Assembly: GCA_024234635.1 (NCBI GenBank)
Contig: JACKNX010000002.1
Location: 248,001 to 312,000, forward strand
DNA: 64,000 nucleotides
DNA from: Pseudomonadales bacterium
GTDB lineage: Bacteria; Pseudomonadota; Gammaproteobacteria; Pseudomonadales; Azotimanducaceae
Direction: 5' to 3'
In this document: positions 1-9,381 of the stretch, piece after piece
Numbering within the stretch: the stretch's first letter is position 1
How the letters are laid out: every line of letters starts with the position of its first letter
Program-made: the position numbers and the translations under genes
The notes under the pieces: model-generated
What the model was told of the DNA's origin: nothing
Seen by the model: only the letters and a program-made list of their open reading frames with translations
The model's database searches: none

Positions 1-832
1 GCGCGTTGACGATCGCATTCATCACGCCGGTCAGTCGCAACTCACGGGCCTGGCCCGGCGCGTACGCATACAGCCCGAGATCGACCGGCGTCGTTGCGCT
101 GAACGCCAGCAGCGTGGCAAGTACCTCCTGTGGCCGCGACAACAGATCAACAGACGTTACGGGCACATGCAGCCGGCCGGCCAGAGTGCCGTCGGTCAGC
201 CAACTGGCGGGGGGTGGTACGGTGTCGAGCCACAGGACATCGGCACCGGCCTTCAGCCAGGCCCGCGTGGGCGCCATTTCCGCGCCAGCGCCAAGCACCG
301 CGATTCGCCTGCCGGCAAGCGAGAGAACGTCACCGTCCAGCACGTTGTCATGCAGCCAGGCAAGCGCATCGCCAGCCTCGCGGGTGATGACATTGCGCGC
401 GACGAGCAATTCAGCCAGCGACGGCAACGCCGCCGTGGACCACCGACGGCCGCCGTAGGTCACGTCAGGGTGCCACCCGGCAGGGCCGCCAAGTTCGTGC
501 ACATCGCAGTGCAGCGGAGACACCGCGCGCGCCAGCGCCATTGCCAGCGGCACTTCGTTGCCGCCCTCGGACCATACCAGCGCCTCAGCCAGGCCGGTGA
601 TTGCCTGTTCCGCGATCGCGTTACGCGCGGGACTGGCAAGCCGGGCAGCTTCGAACCCCGGCAACACACGCGGGTAGCTACGCCGAAAGGTCTCGGCAGT
701 GGCGGGCATTCCGAACGCCGCGGGGTCGCCGCCGGTCGCCGTGACCGCGTCCACCAGTACCGAATGCAGAATCTCCGACGCAGGACGTTGCGCCGCCAGC
801 GCCACCGCGCCCACTTCCCGTTTTCCGTCCAT
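1..832 (-). CDS. Unrecognised protein, C-terminus outside the window
   Basis: The minus strand stays open from an ATG at 832 to the left edge (277 codons) with no stop, so the C-terminus is missing. Codon use is normal for this GC-rich genome. Residues about 175-200 read IAVLGAGAEM, then a helix, then VLWLD, which looks like the dinucleotide-binding start of a Rossmann fold with an acidic residue at the end of strand 2. The first 170 residues are Ala-rich and helical. I do not recognise the family and propose no function beyond possible nucleotide binding. No strong ribosome site precedes the ATG, so the start is approximate. The next gene upstream is an amidohydrolase on the same strand, 250 nt away. 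Confidence 0.7.
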   Translation of the reverse strand, partial: MDGKREVGAVALAAQRPASEILHSVLVDAVTATGGDPAAFGMPATAETFRRSYPRVLPGFEAARLASPARNAIAEQAITGLAEALVWSEGGNEVPLAMALARAVSPLHCDVHELGGPAGWHPDVTYGGRRWSTAALPSLAELLVARNVITREAGDALAWLHDNVLDGDVLSLAGRRIAVLGAGAEMAPTRAWLKAGADVLWLDTVPPPASWLTDGTLAGRLHVPVTSVDLLSRPQEVLATLLAFSATTPVDLGLYAYAPGQARELRLTGVMNAIVNA

Positions 833-1082
833 GCCACACTGATTCCCGAGTCGGGTGGTCAGCGTAGCATCGTTGACCCGAGGTTGACGCCAGACCGCCG
901 ATGCACGGAATGCAGTCTCACCGGTCCCGTTTGTCCTTCTACCCGGTTAGTCCTTCTGCCCCGCTGCATTCGAATCCGGTGGCGTCGCGGCGCTGGCCGA
1001 TCACAATCCGCGTAACCGGGGATACGGAATTCGGGATCAGCGCACCAGTACTCCGTCGCGGGTCCTGTCCTGGCCGGGCCGG

Positions 1083-2807
1083 TCAGGTCGCCGTGCGGGG
1101 GTCCGGGCGATTGCCGCGCAGGAGTTTTCCCGGCAGCGCACCGGTATGCGCACCCTGCTGAAAGATCACCTCGCCGGCCTTGATGGTCACTTCCAGGCCC
1201 GCTGCATCCTGGACGAATCGCCGACCGCCGGCTGGCAGGTCCGCCACGATATGCGGCGTACGCAGCGCGAGCGTACGAAAGTCGATGATGTTCAGGTCCG
1301 CCAGCATGCCCTCGGCGATCAGCCCGCGATCCAGCAGCGAGTAGAGCTCGGCCGGCTGGCGCGTCAGCATGTGGATGGCTGCCGGCAGACCAACTTCCCC
1401 GCGTTCCTTCACCCACTTGGTCAGGAGGAAGATGTTGGCACTCGTATCGCAGATGGAACCTACATGCGCACCGCCGTCACCGAGCGCAGCCACCGTATAC
1501 GGATGCCGCAGGAGGGACGGGATGTTGGCGGTGAAGTTGGTCGCCGGGATGTAGATGAGATTGGTGCCGCCATTGCCCAGGAAGTAGTCGTAGAGCCACT
1601 CCTGAGGGTCCCTGCCTGCCGCTGCCGCGCGGGCGGCCACACTGTCGTGCGGCGCCGGCAGATAGTTGATGGGCTCCTCCAGCGGATACATCGTGTCGTA
1701 TCGCTTTTCGAAGATCTGCACAAAGATGTGCGGGTTCACGTTGGCTTCGCCAAGGACACGGGCGCGTACGTCAGGCTTCGCCAGTTCCGCCGCCTTGTCA
1801 GCCAGTGACAAGCCCTCGAGACGGGTGAACGTCGGCCGTCGCGAGAACGGACTCATGGACGCTGGATGCCCCATCAGCATGCCCACCGGACGGGACAGCA
1901 CCTGCCCCCGGATGTCCAGCCCCTGCGCCTGCGCCGACTCGATATTGTTGAGATGGTATCGCCACATCGGCGTGCCATCCGGTGCCTTGTTGCCGAGATC
2001 CAGCAGCGTGAACGTCCCCCTGGCGCCCGTGGCGCGACTGATGGTGCGCAGGATGTCGAATTCGCTGTCCGGGTCTTCCCAGTCGGAGATGAGCTGGAAA
2101 ACGTGCCCGCGCTCGCCCTGCAACACGGCGCCAAGCTGCTTCAGCTCATCGGTGGCGGCATGATAGGTGGGAACATGCTCGCCGCTGGCGCTGCGATGCA
2201 CCAGCGTTCGTGACGTGGACAGGCCCACGCCTCCCGCCGCCAGGCCTTCGGCAATGATGCGCTGCATGGCGGCGATGTCCTCGGCCGTCGCCGGCTCCCG
2301 ACGGATCCCGCGCTCGCCCATGACAAACACACGCACTGGGCCGTGCGGCACAAGCGCTGCAACATCAATGTCCCGCGGCATGCCGTCCAACGCATCGAGA
2401 TACTGGGGAAACGTCTCCCAGTTCCACGGCAGTCCCTCCGCCAGCGCCGTGCCCGGTATTTCCTCCACGCCTTCCATCAGCTCGATGAGCGTCTCGTGGT
2501 CCGAGGCGCGACACGGCGCAAAGCCGACACCGCAGTTCCCCATGACCACCGTGGTGGCGCCCAGATTCGAGGATGGCGCCAGATGTTTGTCCCACGTCGC
2601 CTGGCCATCGTAGTGCGTGTGCACATCCACGAAGCCCGGCGTCACCAGGCGGCCGCTTGCATCGATGCGCCTGCCCGCCGTTGCATCGTCGCCCGGATTC
2701 AGGGACGCAACGCGCCCGTCCCTGATGCCGATATCGCAGCGTCGGGGCTCACCGCCACTGCCATCGATGAGCGTGCCGCCGGTGATGAGTAGGTCGAAGT
2801 CTGGCAT
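1083..2807 (-). CDS. N-acyl-D-amino-acid deacylase family amidohydrolase
   Basis: A 574-residue metal-dependent hydrolase of the amidohydrolase-3/D-aminoacylase group, which cleaves N-acyl-D-amino acids or related amides. The N-terminal beta strand (DLLITGGTLIDGSGG) leads to the metal motif VDVHTHYDG (His63, His65). NCGVGFAPC supplies the metal-bridging Cys expected in D-aminoacylases (Cys92). GDGGAHVGS near residue 450 gives the catalytic Asp, and the C-terminus (PAELYSLLDRGLIAEGMLADL) is typical of the family. The ATG at 2807 is preceded by GGAG 8 nt upstream; an in-frame extension to 2900 lacks this. Many homologues hydrolyse cyclic amides or are annotated only by family, so the substrate is unknown. 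Confidence 0.9.
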   Translation of the reverse strand: MPDFDLLITGGTLIDGSGGEPRRCDIGIRDGRVASLNPGDDATAGRRIDASGRLVTPGFVDVHTHYDGQATWDKHLAPSSNLGATTVVMGNCGVGFAPCRASDHETLIELMEGVEEIPGTALAEGLPWNWETFPQYLDALDGMPRDIDVAALVPHGPVRVFVMGERGIRREPATAEDIAAMQRIIAEGLAAGGVGLSTSRTLVHRSASGEHVPTYHAATDELKQLGAVLQGERGHVFQLISDWEDPDSEFDILRTISRATGARGTFTLLDLGNKAPDGTPMWRYHLNNIESAQAQGLDIRGQVLSRPVGMLMGHPASMSPFSRRPTFTRLEGLSLADKAAELAKPDVRARVLGEANVNPHIFVQIFEKRYDTMYPLEEPINYLPAPHDSVAARAAAAGRDPQEWLYDYFLGNGGTNLIYIPATNFTANIPSLLRHPYTVAALGDGGAHVGSICDTSANIFLLTKWVKERGEVGLPAAIHMLTRQPAELYSLLDRGLIAEGMLADLNIIDFRTLALRTPHIVADLPAGGRRFVQDAAGLEVTIKAGEVIFQQGAHTGALPGKLLRGNRPDPRTAT

Positions 2808-2933
2808 GGTCGAATCTCCGCTGATCAGCACCGCCACGACACCTGGCGGCCAGTTGCTGCGGCGCAGTGTAGCCGATCGATCGATGCGGCGGCATGACAC
2901 CGGGTCAGCGCGGACCGTGCCGGTTGCCAGCTG

Positions 2934-5852
2934 TCAGCTTCCCGGCACAGCCGGCGCCACGCCGAGATACGCCTGCCACGCCGGCACCAGCGCGTGATCC
3001 GCGCGCAACCACTGCGTCACACAGGTCCTGTCCTCGCCCGCCCACGTGGTTGCGTCGGGAAAGAACAAGCCGGCAATGAGCCGTTTGTACTCCTGCGCCT
3101 TGAGGGTTATCCGCTCCTTGCGCAGACACGGACTGCCGTCGGAGCCCGACAGGTTCGGCTGTCCGCTCGCCGAGTCACGAACGTCCAGGATCGGGGGTTG
3201 CGGCAACCAGGGGTTGTGCACCGTTATCGAGGATGGCGCTTTCCAGTGCGTGCCGATCCCGCCCCGGGAACGCAACGCCAGCGGCATGGCGAGCACGTGC
3301 TGGCGCAGATGCCGGCCGCCACACCTCAGCTGGCTGGCGATGACCTGATCCGCGACCACGGACGCGGCGCCGAGCACGGCGCCAACACCGCGATTGGGTT
3401 GATAGTCGAGCAGCATGGCGCTGGAATCGACGACGACCAGGTCGATGACGGAGTCAGCGTTCGCCATGTCCCGGATGTACGGCAACATCCTTTCCAGCAG
3501 GCTCATCACACCGCGGTTATCGATGACACCGCCGTCCGTCACCCAGTATCGGCCACCACCCGGTGGCGCATTGCCGATACGCACGCCAAACGCCGAAAAC
3601 ACCGGGGGGAAGCTCGCACTGGCCGCCGCGGCGTACGCCAGTGGCACCGCGGACAGCGTCGTGGCAGCGCCCGCAAACGCACTCATCGCATGGGTATCGT
3701 CAATGGACGCCATGACAAGATTGCCACCGCACTGCGGGGCCGCGCCCCCCTTGCCCGCACCGTGTTCCGGAACGTTGGTGAAGACGAGACGGCCACCCGC
3801 ATCCGAAAAATCATAGTCCGCCGTCAATGCCGCGTGCTCCCGCAATCCCGCCAGCACGCGGCTGTCGAGTGGCGCATGCCCTGCGACACTCGTGTTGAAG
3901 ATCAGACCGATATCATCCACGTCCGCCAGTGTACGGCGCTCGTCCGGCGCGCCATCGACGAAGTACCGGTGGAAGCTCTCGGCCAGCAGTACTCCGTTGC
4001 CGACGGGGCCGGCGATACGCACCTCAGCGGTGCCACGCAGCACCTCACTGATGTAGTCAGCGGCCATCGCCGAGAAAAAGCGGGCCCACACGGAAGCGCC
4101 GCCCTCGCTTCCCTCCCCCAGCAACGCCTCGGGAGAACAGTTTTCCGCGAGCAGCGCCGGGCGGTGCATGGCGAAGTAGGCCGCGGCCGCCGAACCGCCG
4201 GAGACGCCACTGAGCACCACCACGTCCCGCAGCCGCTCCTGGCCCCGCATACCGCACAGAAACGCGGCGCCATTCATCGCCGCGCGGGTTCCCCCGCCCG
4301 AGAGCGCCACCAGAACCGGTCGACCTCCCCGGTCGTGCGCGTCCCGCACCCTCGCGTGAAAGTCGAAGCGCTGCTGCTGTCCGCCCCTCGCGGTCGCAAC
4401 GGCACTCCCGGGCGTGATTGCCGGCGCCTCCGATGGCGCCTGGACCGTGAGTGCATAATCCGCCTGAAAGGCGCCGCCAAGCCAGGTCATGAACAGGCAG
4501 GCGAAAAACAGCAACGCGTGCGTGATATTGCAGGCGACGAAGTGAAACTGCTGTTGCAGCCACACCAGTTGCCGGTGTGCACCTGCAACATCCAGGGGAT
4601 CATTCCGATCCAGGTAATCGATCAGTGAACGCAACGTGAAAAGACGGAACCGGACCCTGCCACCCTCGCTCACCGACACCAGGAAGCGATTGGACGCCTG
4701 CAGATTGATGGCAATCCGTTTGCCCGCCTGGTGTTTCGAAAAGCCGAGCCGCGGCGCGCCCGAGGTGGCGCCGTCACCAGCCGCCCGCGCCATGGCGTCG
4801 ATCAACTGCGCGTAGAACCAGTTGTTGATCCAGTACTCGTGGTACCACGCCGCCACGTAGGACGCGGTTACCACCGATTTGACCGGTCCGCCCTCCAGCA
4901 GCGTGGTGACATAGGAAACGTTGAACAGGTCCATCAGGGCCAACGCCACAACCACGGCGGACACCAGTGCCGGCCAACCGAGCAGGAAATAGCGACGGGC
5001 AATGACAATCGCCAGGTCCCAGTGCTCGCGCAAACCACCAATGAACATGAAGCCATAGACAAGCGCTGCCAGGGCAAGGAAGAGCGGCAGCTTCGAGTCG
5101 ACGCCGAACGTACGCACCATGATGTACAGCCCGCAGGTGAAGACCAGCAGACGCACGACATGCGTGTACACCGGTGTCGCGGCCGCGACCCAGTAGCGGC
5201 GCCAGGAAAGAACGGGCGGATTGCCCACGTCCACGTCAAGCGGCAGCAGTGACACATTCTGCCAGTACGATAGGAACCTCCCGTCTTCAAGCAGCAGCCT
5301 GCGCACTTTTCGCCGCCGGATGGCATAGGCGATCCAGATGGCGGCAATGGAAAGCAGCAACAGGCAACCCATCACGTTCGGGAAAGGCGCCATCGACGCT
5401 TCGGTGGCGTACGGTTCCTTCACCAGCAGGACCACGATGGCAAAGCCCAGCGGCACGCTCTGAAACACGAACAGGCGATAACCGCGCCACCAGCGGGGAA
5501 ACCGGCGGCTGACGACATAGGGCAGCAGGTTCCAGGTCACCGCGCCGAACGCAACCAGCCACCAGGCTGGTGCCGGCACGCGGGAAACCAGCGCCGGCGC
5601 TGACGGAACCAGGGCTGACAGGTCCAGAACGGACGGCCCCAGCAAGGCCACCATCGCCGCCAGAAAGCCGAGCAGCAGTACTCCTGGAGGGTGGCCGAGC
5701 CGGTGATCCACCGCCGCGGTATGCCGATCGAACCAGCGCACGGCCTCGTTCACCGCATTCCCGAACGCATCGATGGTCCGGGCTGCCAAACCCACCTTGT
5801 TCCCTTCAGCGTCCGTCGACTTGTCCAGTTCGACCTCCCTCGCCCGTTCCAT
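2934..5852 (-). CDS. Membrane-embedded patatin-like phospholipase
   Basis: A 972-residue protein. The N-terminal half carries about eight hydrophobic membrane segments (roughly residues 57-75, 97-115, 127-145, 160-178, 226-245, 256-274, 290-310, 441-460). The C-terminal half is a patatin domain: oxyanion loop LSGGGTRAA (residues 518-525), nucleophile elbow GVSGGS (Ser551) and catalytic dyad DGG (Asp773). Patatins are Ser-Asp acyl hydrolases acting on phospholipid or acyl ester substrates. Here the catalytic domain follows the last membrane helix, so it should act at the inner-membrane surface. The gene begins 30 nt after the stop of an SGNH hydrolase and probably shares its transcript. The substrate is not predictable. 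Confidence 0.88.
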   Translation of the reverse strand: MERAREVELDKSTDAEGNKVGLAARTIDAFGNAVNEAVRWFDRHTAAVDHRLGHPPGVLLLGFLAAMVALLGPSVLDLSALVPSAPALVSRVPAPAWWLVAFGAVTWNLLPYVVSRRFPRWWRGYRLFVFQSVPLGFAIVVLLVKEPYATEASMAPFPNVMGCLLLLSIAAIWIAYAIRRRKVRRLLLEDGRFLSYWQNVSLLPLDVDVGNPPVLSWRRYWVAAATPVYTHVVRLLVFTCGLYIMVRTFGVDSKLPLFLALAALVYGFMFIGGLREHWDLAIVIARRYFLLGWPALVSAVVVALALMDLFNVSYVTTLLEGGPVKSVVTASYVAAWYHEYWINNWFYAQLIDAMARAAGDGATSGAPRLGFSKHQAGKRIAINLQASNRFLVSVSEGGRVRFRLFTLRSLIDYLDRNDPLDVAGAHRQLVWLQQQFHFVACNITHALLFFACLFMTWLGGAFQADYALTVQAPSEAPAITPGSAVATARGGQQQRFDFHARVRDAHDRGGRPVLVALSGGGTRAAMNGAAFLCGMRGQERLRDVVVLSGVSGGSAAAAYFAMHRPALLAENCSPEALLGEGSEGGASVWARFFSAMAADYISEVLRGTAEVRIAGPVGNGVLLAESFHRYFVDGAPDERRTLADVDDIGLIFNTSVAGHAPLDSRVLAGLREHAALTADYDFSDAGGRLVFTNVPEHGAGKGGAAPQCGGNLVMASIDDTHAMSAFAGAATTLSAVPLAYAAAASASFPPVFSAFGVRIGNAPPGGGRYWVTDGGVIDNRGVMSLLERMLPYIRDMANADSVIDLVVVDSSAMLLDYQPNRGVGAVLGAASVVADQVIASQLRCGGRHLRQHVLAMPLALRSRGGIGTHWKAPSSITVHNPWLPQPPILDVRDSASGQPNLSGSDGSPCLRKERITLKAQEYKRLIAGLFFPDATTWAGEDRTCVTQWLRADHALVPAWQAYLGVAPAVPGS

Positions 5853-5882
5853 ATCCGCGTCAGACGCCGGTCGGCACGCGCC

Positions 5883-6728
5883 TCAGATCCCCGGACGCTT
5901 GTCCGCTGGCAACAACGCCCGGATGGCATCGCGATAGTGGCCGGACAAGCGCTCGAAGCCCTCCCGGGACGGATGCATCTCGTCATTCCACTGTGCGTCT
6001 TCCGTGAGCACGCCCCGCAGATTCACGATCCGAAAGTGGTCCGGAAACGCGTCCTGTACCGGCTTCAGCGCCACATCGTGGAAGTGATCAATCAGCACAC
6101 GGGCAAATGCCTGCTGGTTCATCGGCTCAGGCAGCGCGACACGGATATGCCGACCGATCCAGTCGCCCACGGACCGCTTGAAGAGCGCAATCAGCCCGAT
6201 CTGCTCCACCGTCAGTCGGGCAGGCTCGCCCATCAGGCGTGGATAGTCATAGGTGTGCCCCACCACTTTCAGGCCTGGCCGGGCTTCCACCGCAACAGTG
6301 ACCACACGCCGATAGGCTTCGCCGATTTTCTCCAGACGTCCCGAGTTCAGCACGCGATTGACGGCATCATCGACCGTCATCGGCTTCGCGCCGTTGAAAA
6401 GCCCCTGGAGAAAGCTGTCCACCAGGTCGTTGCCACCAGCACTGAGCAACAGAAGATCGAATGGGATGTTGTGGAGTCGACGACGGATGTCTTTCAGGTT
6501 GGCGCCGCGAAACATGGCGAGGGCCAGATCACCGTTCTTTTCCATGCGGGAAAAAATGGCCGAACGGGTGGCGTTGGCGACACAGTCCAGCAGATTGGGA
6601 TACAACGGCGTGCTGAACCAGGAATCGCCTTCGCTCAGGATGACTGGCACGCTGTCCAGCATGCCGTGCTTCTTCAGCGCCCGATACTGGCGCAGGAACA
6701 CACCGTAGCGTGTGTTGACCGTCGTCAC
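5883..6728 (-). CDS. SGNH/GDSL-type esterase
   Basis: A 281-residue SGNH hydrolase: block I EGDSWF (Ser36), block III GGND (98-101) and block V DEMHPS (Asp249, His252) are all present, so the catalytic triad is intact. No signal peptide is visible, so it is probably cytoplasmic or associated with its membrane patatin partner just downstream. The start is a GTG at 6728 preceded by GGGAGG with a 7-nt spacer, far better than the ATG at 6758. Two different Ser acyl hydrolases in one operon suggest stepwise deacylation of a lipid or acyl ester; this is inference. Confidence 0.88.
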   Translation of the reverse strand: MTTVNTRYGVFLRQYRALKKHGMLDSVPVILSEGDSWFSTPLYPNLLDCVANATRSAIFSRMEKNGDLALAMFRGANLKDIRRRLHNIPFDLLLLSAGGNDLVDSFLQGLFNGAKPMTVDDAVNRVLNSGRLEKIGEAYRRVVTVAVEARPGLKVVGHTYDYPRLMGEPARLTVEQIGLIALFKRSVGDWIGRHIRVALPEPMNQQAFARVLIDHFHDVALKPVQDAFPDHFRIVNLRGVLTEDAQWNDEMHPSREGFERLSGHYRDAIRALLPADKRPGI

Positions 6729-6915
6729 GAGTTGACCTCCCTGGCTGTCCGCGTGCACACCCGCGGCGCTTCGTGCCGTCAGGATACTACCGCGGCAGTC
6801 GTCCGCCAGTCACGGCAGCGCGCGACGGGCGACCAGTCCGGCAGCATGCGCTGCGTGGTTCCGCCACCGCGCTGGCGGCACGACGGCACTGGCCAATCCC
6901 GACATGGGAAGCTGC

Positions 6916-6921
6916 TATGAT
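6916..6921 (+). promoter_or_regulatory. Possible -10 box (TATGAT) upstream of the acyl-CoA dehydrogenase pair
   Basis: TATGAT lies 69 nt before the acyl-CoA dehydrogenase ATG in the 262-nt divergent gap between the SGNH hydrolase and the dehydrogenase operon. No good -35 hexamer sits at the right distance, so this is a weak call. Confidence 0.25.
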
Positions 6922-6990
6922 CCGCGGCCTGGCAAGGCGCCGGTACCGACGCCCGAACCCTGAGCGCCAGCATACTGAGGACCTCCCACC

Positions 6991-8091
6991 ATGGACATGG
7001 GCTTTACGGCCGACCAGCACCAGTTTCGGGAAACGGTTGCGCGTTTCCTGCAGGACAAATCACCGCCTACCACCGTGAGAAAACTGATGGCCACGGAGGC
7101 CGGCTACGACACGGCCGTGTGGCGGCAGCTCACGGGAGAACTTGGGCTTGCCGGCACCCATTTGCCGGAGGACTACGGCGGTTTCGGTTTCGGGCCGGTG
7201 GAACTCGGCATCATCTGCGAAGAGATGGGCCGCCATCTTTACTGTGGTCCCCACTTCGCCTCCGCGGTGATGGCAGGTTATGCCGTCCTGCTGGGCGCGA
7301 CGGAGGCAAACCGTACGCAGCTGCTGCCAGACATTGCCAGTGGCGGGACCATCGCCACGCTCGTGCTCGACAACGTGGGAGACGCCACCCGCGTCGGCGA
7401 GAGCATTACCGCCCGGGACGATGCGCGGCTGACGGGTCAGGCACGCATCGTGCTGGACGCACACGTCGCGAACCTGCTGATTGTCGCGGCAGCCACCGCC
7501 GAGGGACTGGCACTTTTCACGGTGGCGCCTGACGCCCCCGGGGTTGCGATCACTCCGCTGCAGGGCATCGACTCAACGCGCAAACTCAACACGGTGGTGT
7601 TCGACGACACCCCGGCCGATCGCATCAGCAGAACACCTCTGGACATTGCGGACCTGTGGGATCACCTCAGCGTAGCGCTCGCGCACGAGATGATGGGTGG
7701 CGCGCAGCGCCTGTTCGATACCACGCTCGATTATCTGAAGATGCGCGTGCAGTTCGGCCGCACCATTGGTTCCTTCCAGGCGCTGAAACACCGTTGCGCG
7801 GATCTGCTTACCGAGCTGGAACTGGCCAAGGCCGCCACCTACGCCGCTGCCCGCTACCTGACCACGGGCGATGGCGAGCGCTATTCACCGCACATGGCCA
7901 AGGCAATGGCGGGCGATGCATACATGGCCATGGCCAGACAGGCGATTCAGCTCCGCGGCGGCATCGGCTTCACCTGGGAAGAAGACACGCACCTGTGGTT
8001 CAAACGGGCAAAGAGTTCCGAGGTGTTTCTCGGCACGCCGGACTGGCACCGTGAACGCATAATGCAGCAACTGGAGGCGACCCATGGCTGA
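6991..8091 (+). CDS. Acyl-CoA dehydrogenase, first subunit of a pair
   Basis: A 366-residue flavin acyl-CoA dehydrogenase with the usual order: helical N-domain (DYGGFGFGPVELGIICEEMG), beta domain, C-terminal helical domain (RVQFGRTIGSFQALKHRCAD). The end motif RGGIGFTWEEDTHLWFKR resembles the subunit that holds the active-site Glu in two-gene steroid-type dehydrogenases (FadE27/FadE28 group). It oxidises an acyl-CoA to the enoyl-CoA. A GAGG lies 10 nt before the ATG. Its last 8 bases overlap the start of a second dehydrogenase, the arrangement of alpha2beta2 heterotetramers. Such pairs usually act on bulky ring-bearing acyl-CoAs; that this pair does so is inference. Confidence 0.9.
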   Translation: MDMGFTADQHQFRETVARFLQDKSPPTTVRKLMATEAGYDTAVWRQLTGELGLAGTHLPEDYGGFGFGPVELGIICEEMGRHLYCGPHFASAVMAGYAVLLGATEANRTQLLPDIASGGTIATLVLDNVGDATRVGESITARDDARLTGQARIVLDAHVANLLIVAAATAEGLALFTVAPDAPGVAITPLQGIDSTRKLNTVVFDDTPADRISRTPLDIADLWDHLSVALAHEMMGGAQRLFDTTLDYLKMRVQFGRTIGSFQALKHRCADLLTELELAKAATYAAARYLTTGDGERYSPHMAKAMAGDAYMAMARQAIQLRGGIGFTWEEDTHLWFKRAKSSEVFLGTPDWHRERIMQQLEATHG

Positions 8092-9355
8092 AGAGCAGGA
8101 CCTCAGTACCGCTACTGACGAGGTGATCCACGAGACCGTGCTCGCCTGGTTGAAGGACAACTGGCGTACGGATCGCCCACTCGCCGAATGGCGCAACATA
8201 CTGGTCGATGGCGGCTGGGCGGCACCCGACTGGCCGACCGAATGTTACGGCCGGGGCTTCAGTCTGGCGCAGGCGCAGGTGGTTCAACGGGCGTTCCGCG
8301 AGGTTGGCGCCGTCGGCGCCGCGCTGGGCGGCCCGGGCAATCTCGCCGCGCACACCATACTCGCGCATGGCAACGAGGCGCAGAAGCGCCGCTATCTGCG
8401 ACCGATTCTCACCGGCGAACACGCCTGGTGCCAGTTGTTCAGCGAACCAGGCAGCGGTTCCGACCTCGCCGGCCTCACCACCCGCGCGAAACGCGATGGC
8501 GACAACTACATCATCAACGGACAGAAGGTCTGGAATACCAGCGCCCATCACGCGGACTTCGGTATTCTGATCGCGCGCACCGACTGGGACGCGCCCAAGC
8601 ATCAGGGCATCAGCTACTTCCTGATCAACATGCGTCAGCCAGGCGTGGAAGTACGGCCTCTCCGACAGATGAACGGACACGCCTCGTTCAATGAAGTGTT
8701 CCTGACTGACGCCCTCGTGCCGGTTACCGACCGGCTGGGCAACGAAGGCGACGGCTGGCGTATTGCCAGCAGCACGCTGTCGGCCGAACGCCAGGCATTT
8801 TCGCGGGACCGGGGCATTGGCACGCTGCGCGAACGCGAGGGCACGATCTACGCGGAGTACGCCGCCGAACAGGCGATCGCCCAGGAGCCCTATACCTGGT
8901 ACCCCCAGCGGGCCGGACGGGTGGATCTGGCCCTGCCCCGCGCGATGGCTACCGGCGCCATCCGGGATCCCGTCGTGCGCCAGGAACTCGCGCGTCTGCT
9001 CTGCCTGGCGCACGCGGCGGAATACGCCGCCGCCAGCGCCGCTGCAACCCGTCGCGCGGGCAGCAATACGATCGTACCGGCGGGATCGATCGCCAAGCTC
9101 ACCGCCAGTCTCATCGCCCGACAGGCATCGCACGTGCATACGCTTGTTTCCGGCCCGGAAGCGATGCTCGGCGGAAGCGATGGCCCCATGGACGGCGTCA
9201 TTGCCGAGATTCTGTTGTCCGTGCCCGCCATCTCCATCGCCGGAGGTACCGACGAAATCCAGAAGAACATCATCTCCGAGCGGGTACTTGGACTGCCGAA
9301 GGAGCCCCGCTTCGATACAGGGCCCTTCCGGGACATTCCACGCAACGCCAGTTGA
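8084..9355 (+). CDS. Acyl-CoA dehydrogenase, second subunit of a pair
   Basis: A 423-residue acyl-CoA dehydrogenase. QLFSEPGSGSDLAGLTTRA is the conserved FAD/substrate loop of the middle domain, and AGGTDEIQKNIISERVLG is the C-terminal FAD-binding motif. It overlaps the preceding dehydrogenase by 8 nt (ATGGCTGA), so the two are probably translated together and form a heteromeric enzyme. At 423 residues it is longer than its partner (366), as in known two-gene dehydrogenases of steroid side-chain degradation. The downstream neighbour converges after a 26-nt gap, so the operon ends here. Confidence 0.9.
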   Translation: MAEEQDLSTATDEVIHETVLAWLKDNWRTDRPLAEWRNILVDGGWAAPDWPTECYGRGFSLAQAQVVQRAFREVGAVGAALGGPGNLAAHTILAHGNEAQKRRYLRPILTGEHAWCQLFSEPGSGSDLAGLTTRAKRDGDNYIINGQKVWNTSAHHADFGILIARTDWDAPKHQGISYFLINMRQPGVEVRPLRQMNGHASFNEVFLTDALVPVTDRLGNEGDGWRIASSTLSAERQAFSRDRGIGTLREREGTIYAEYAAEQAIAQEPYTWYPQRAGRVDLALPRAMATGAIRDPVVRQELARLLCLAHAAEYAAASAAATRRAGSNTIVPAGSIAKLTASLIARQASHVHTLVSGPEAMLGGSDGPMDGVIAEILLSVPAISIAGGTDEIQKNIISERVLGLPKEPRFDTGPFRDIPRNAS

Positions 9356-9381
9356 GCGCCGGCGCCGGCGCGCACGCCCGG

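Noticed and set aside
167..1015. 282-codon plus-strand frame at the left edge
   Set aside because: Arg/Gln/His-rich composition typical of an antisense shadow; the minus strand here carries a normal coding frame.
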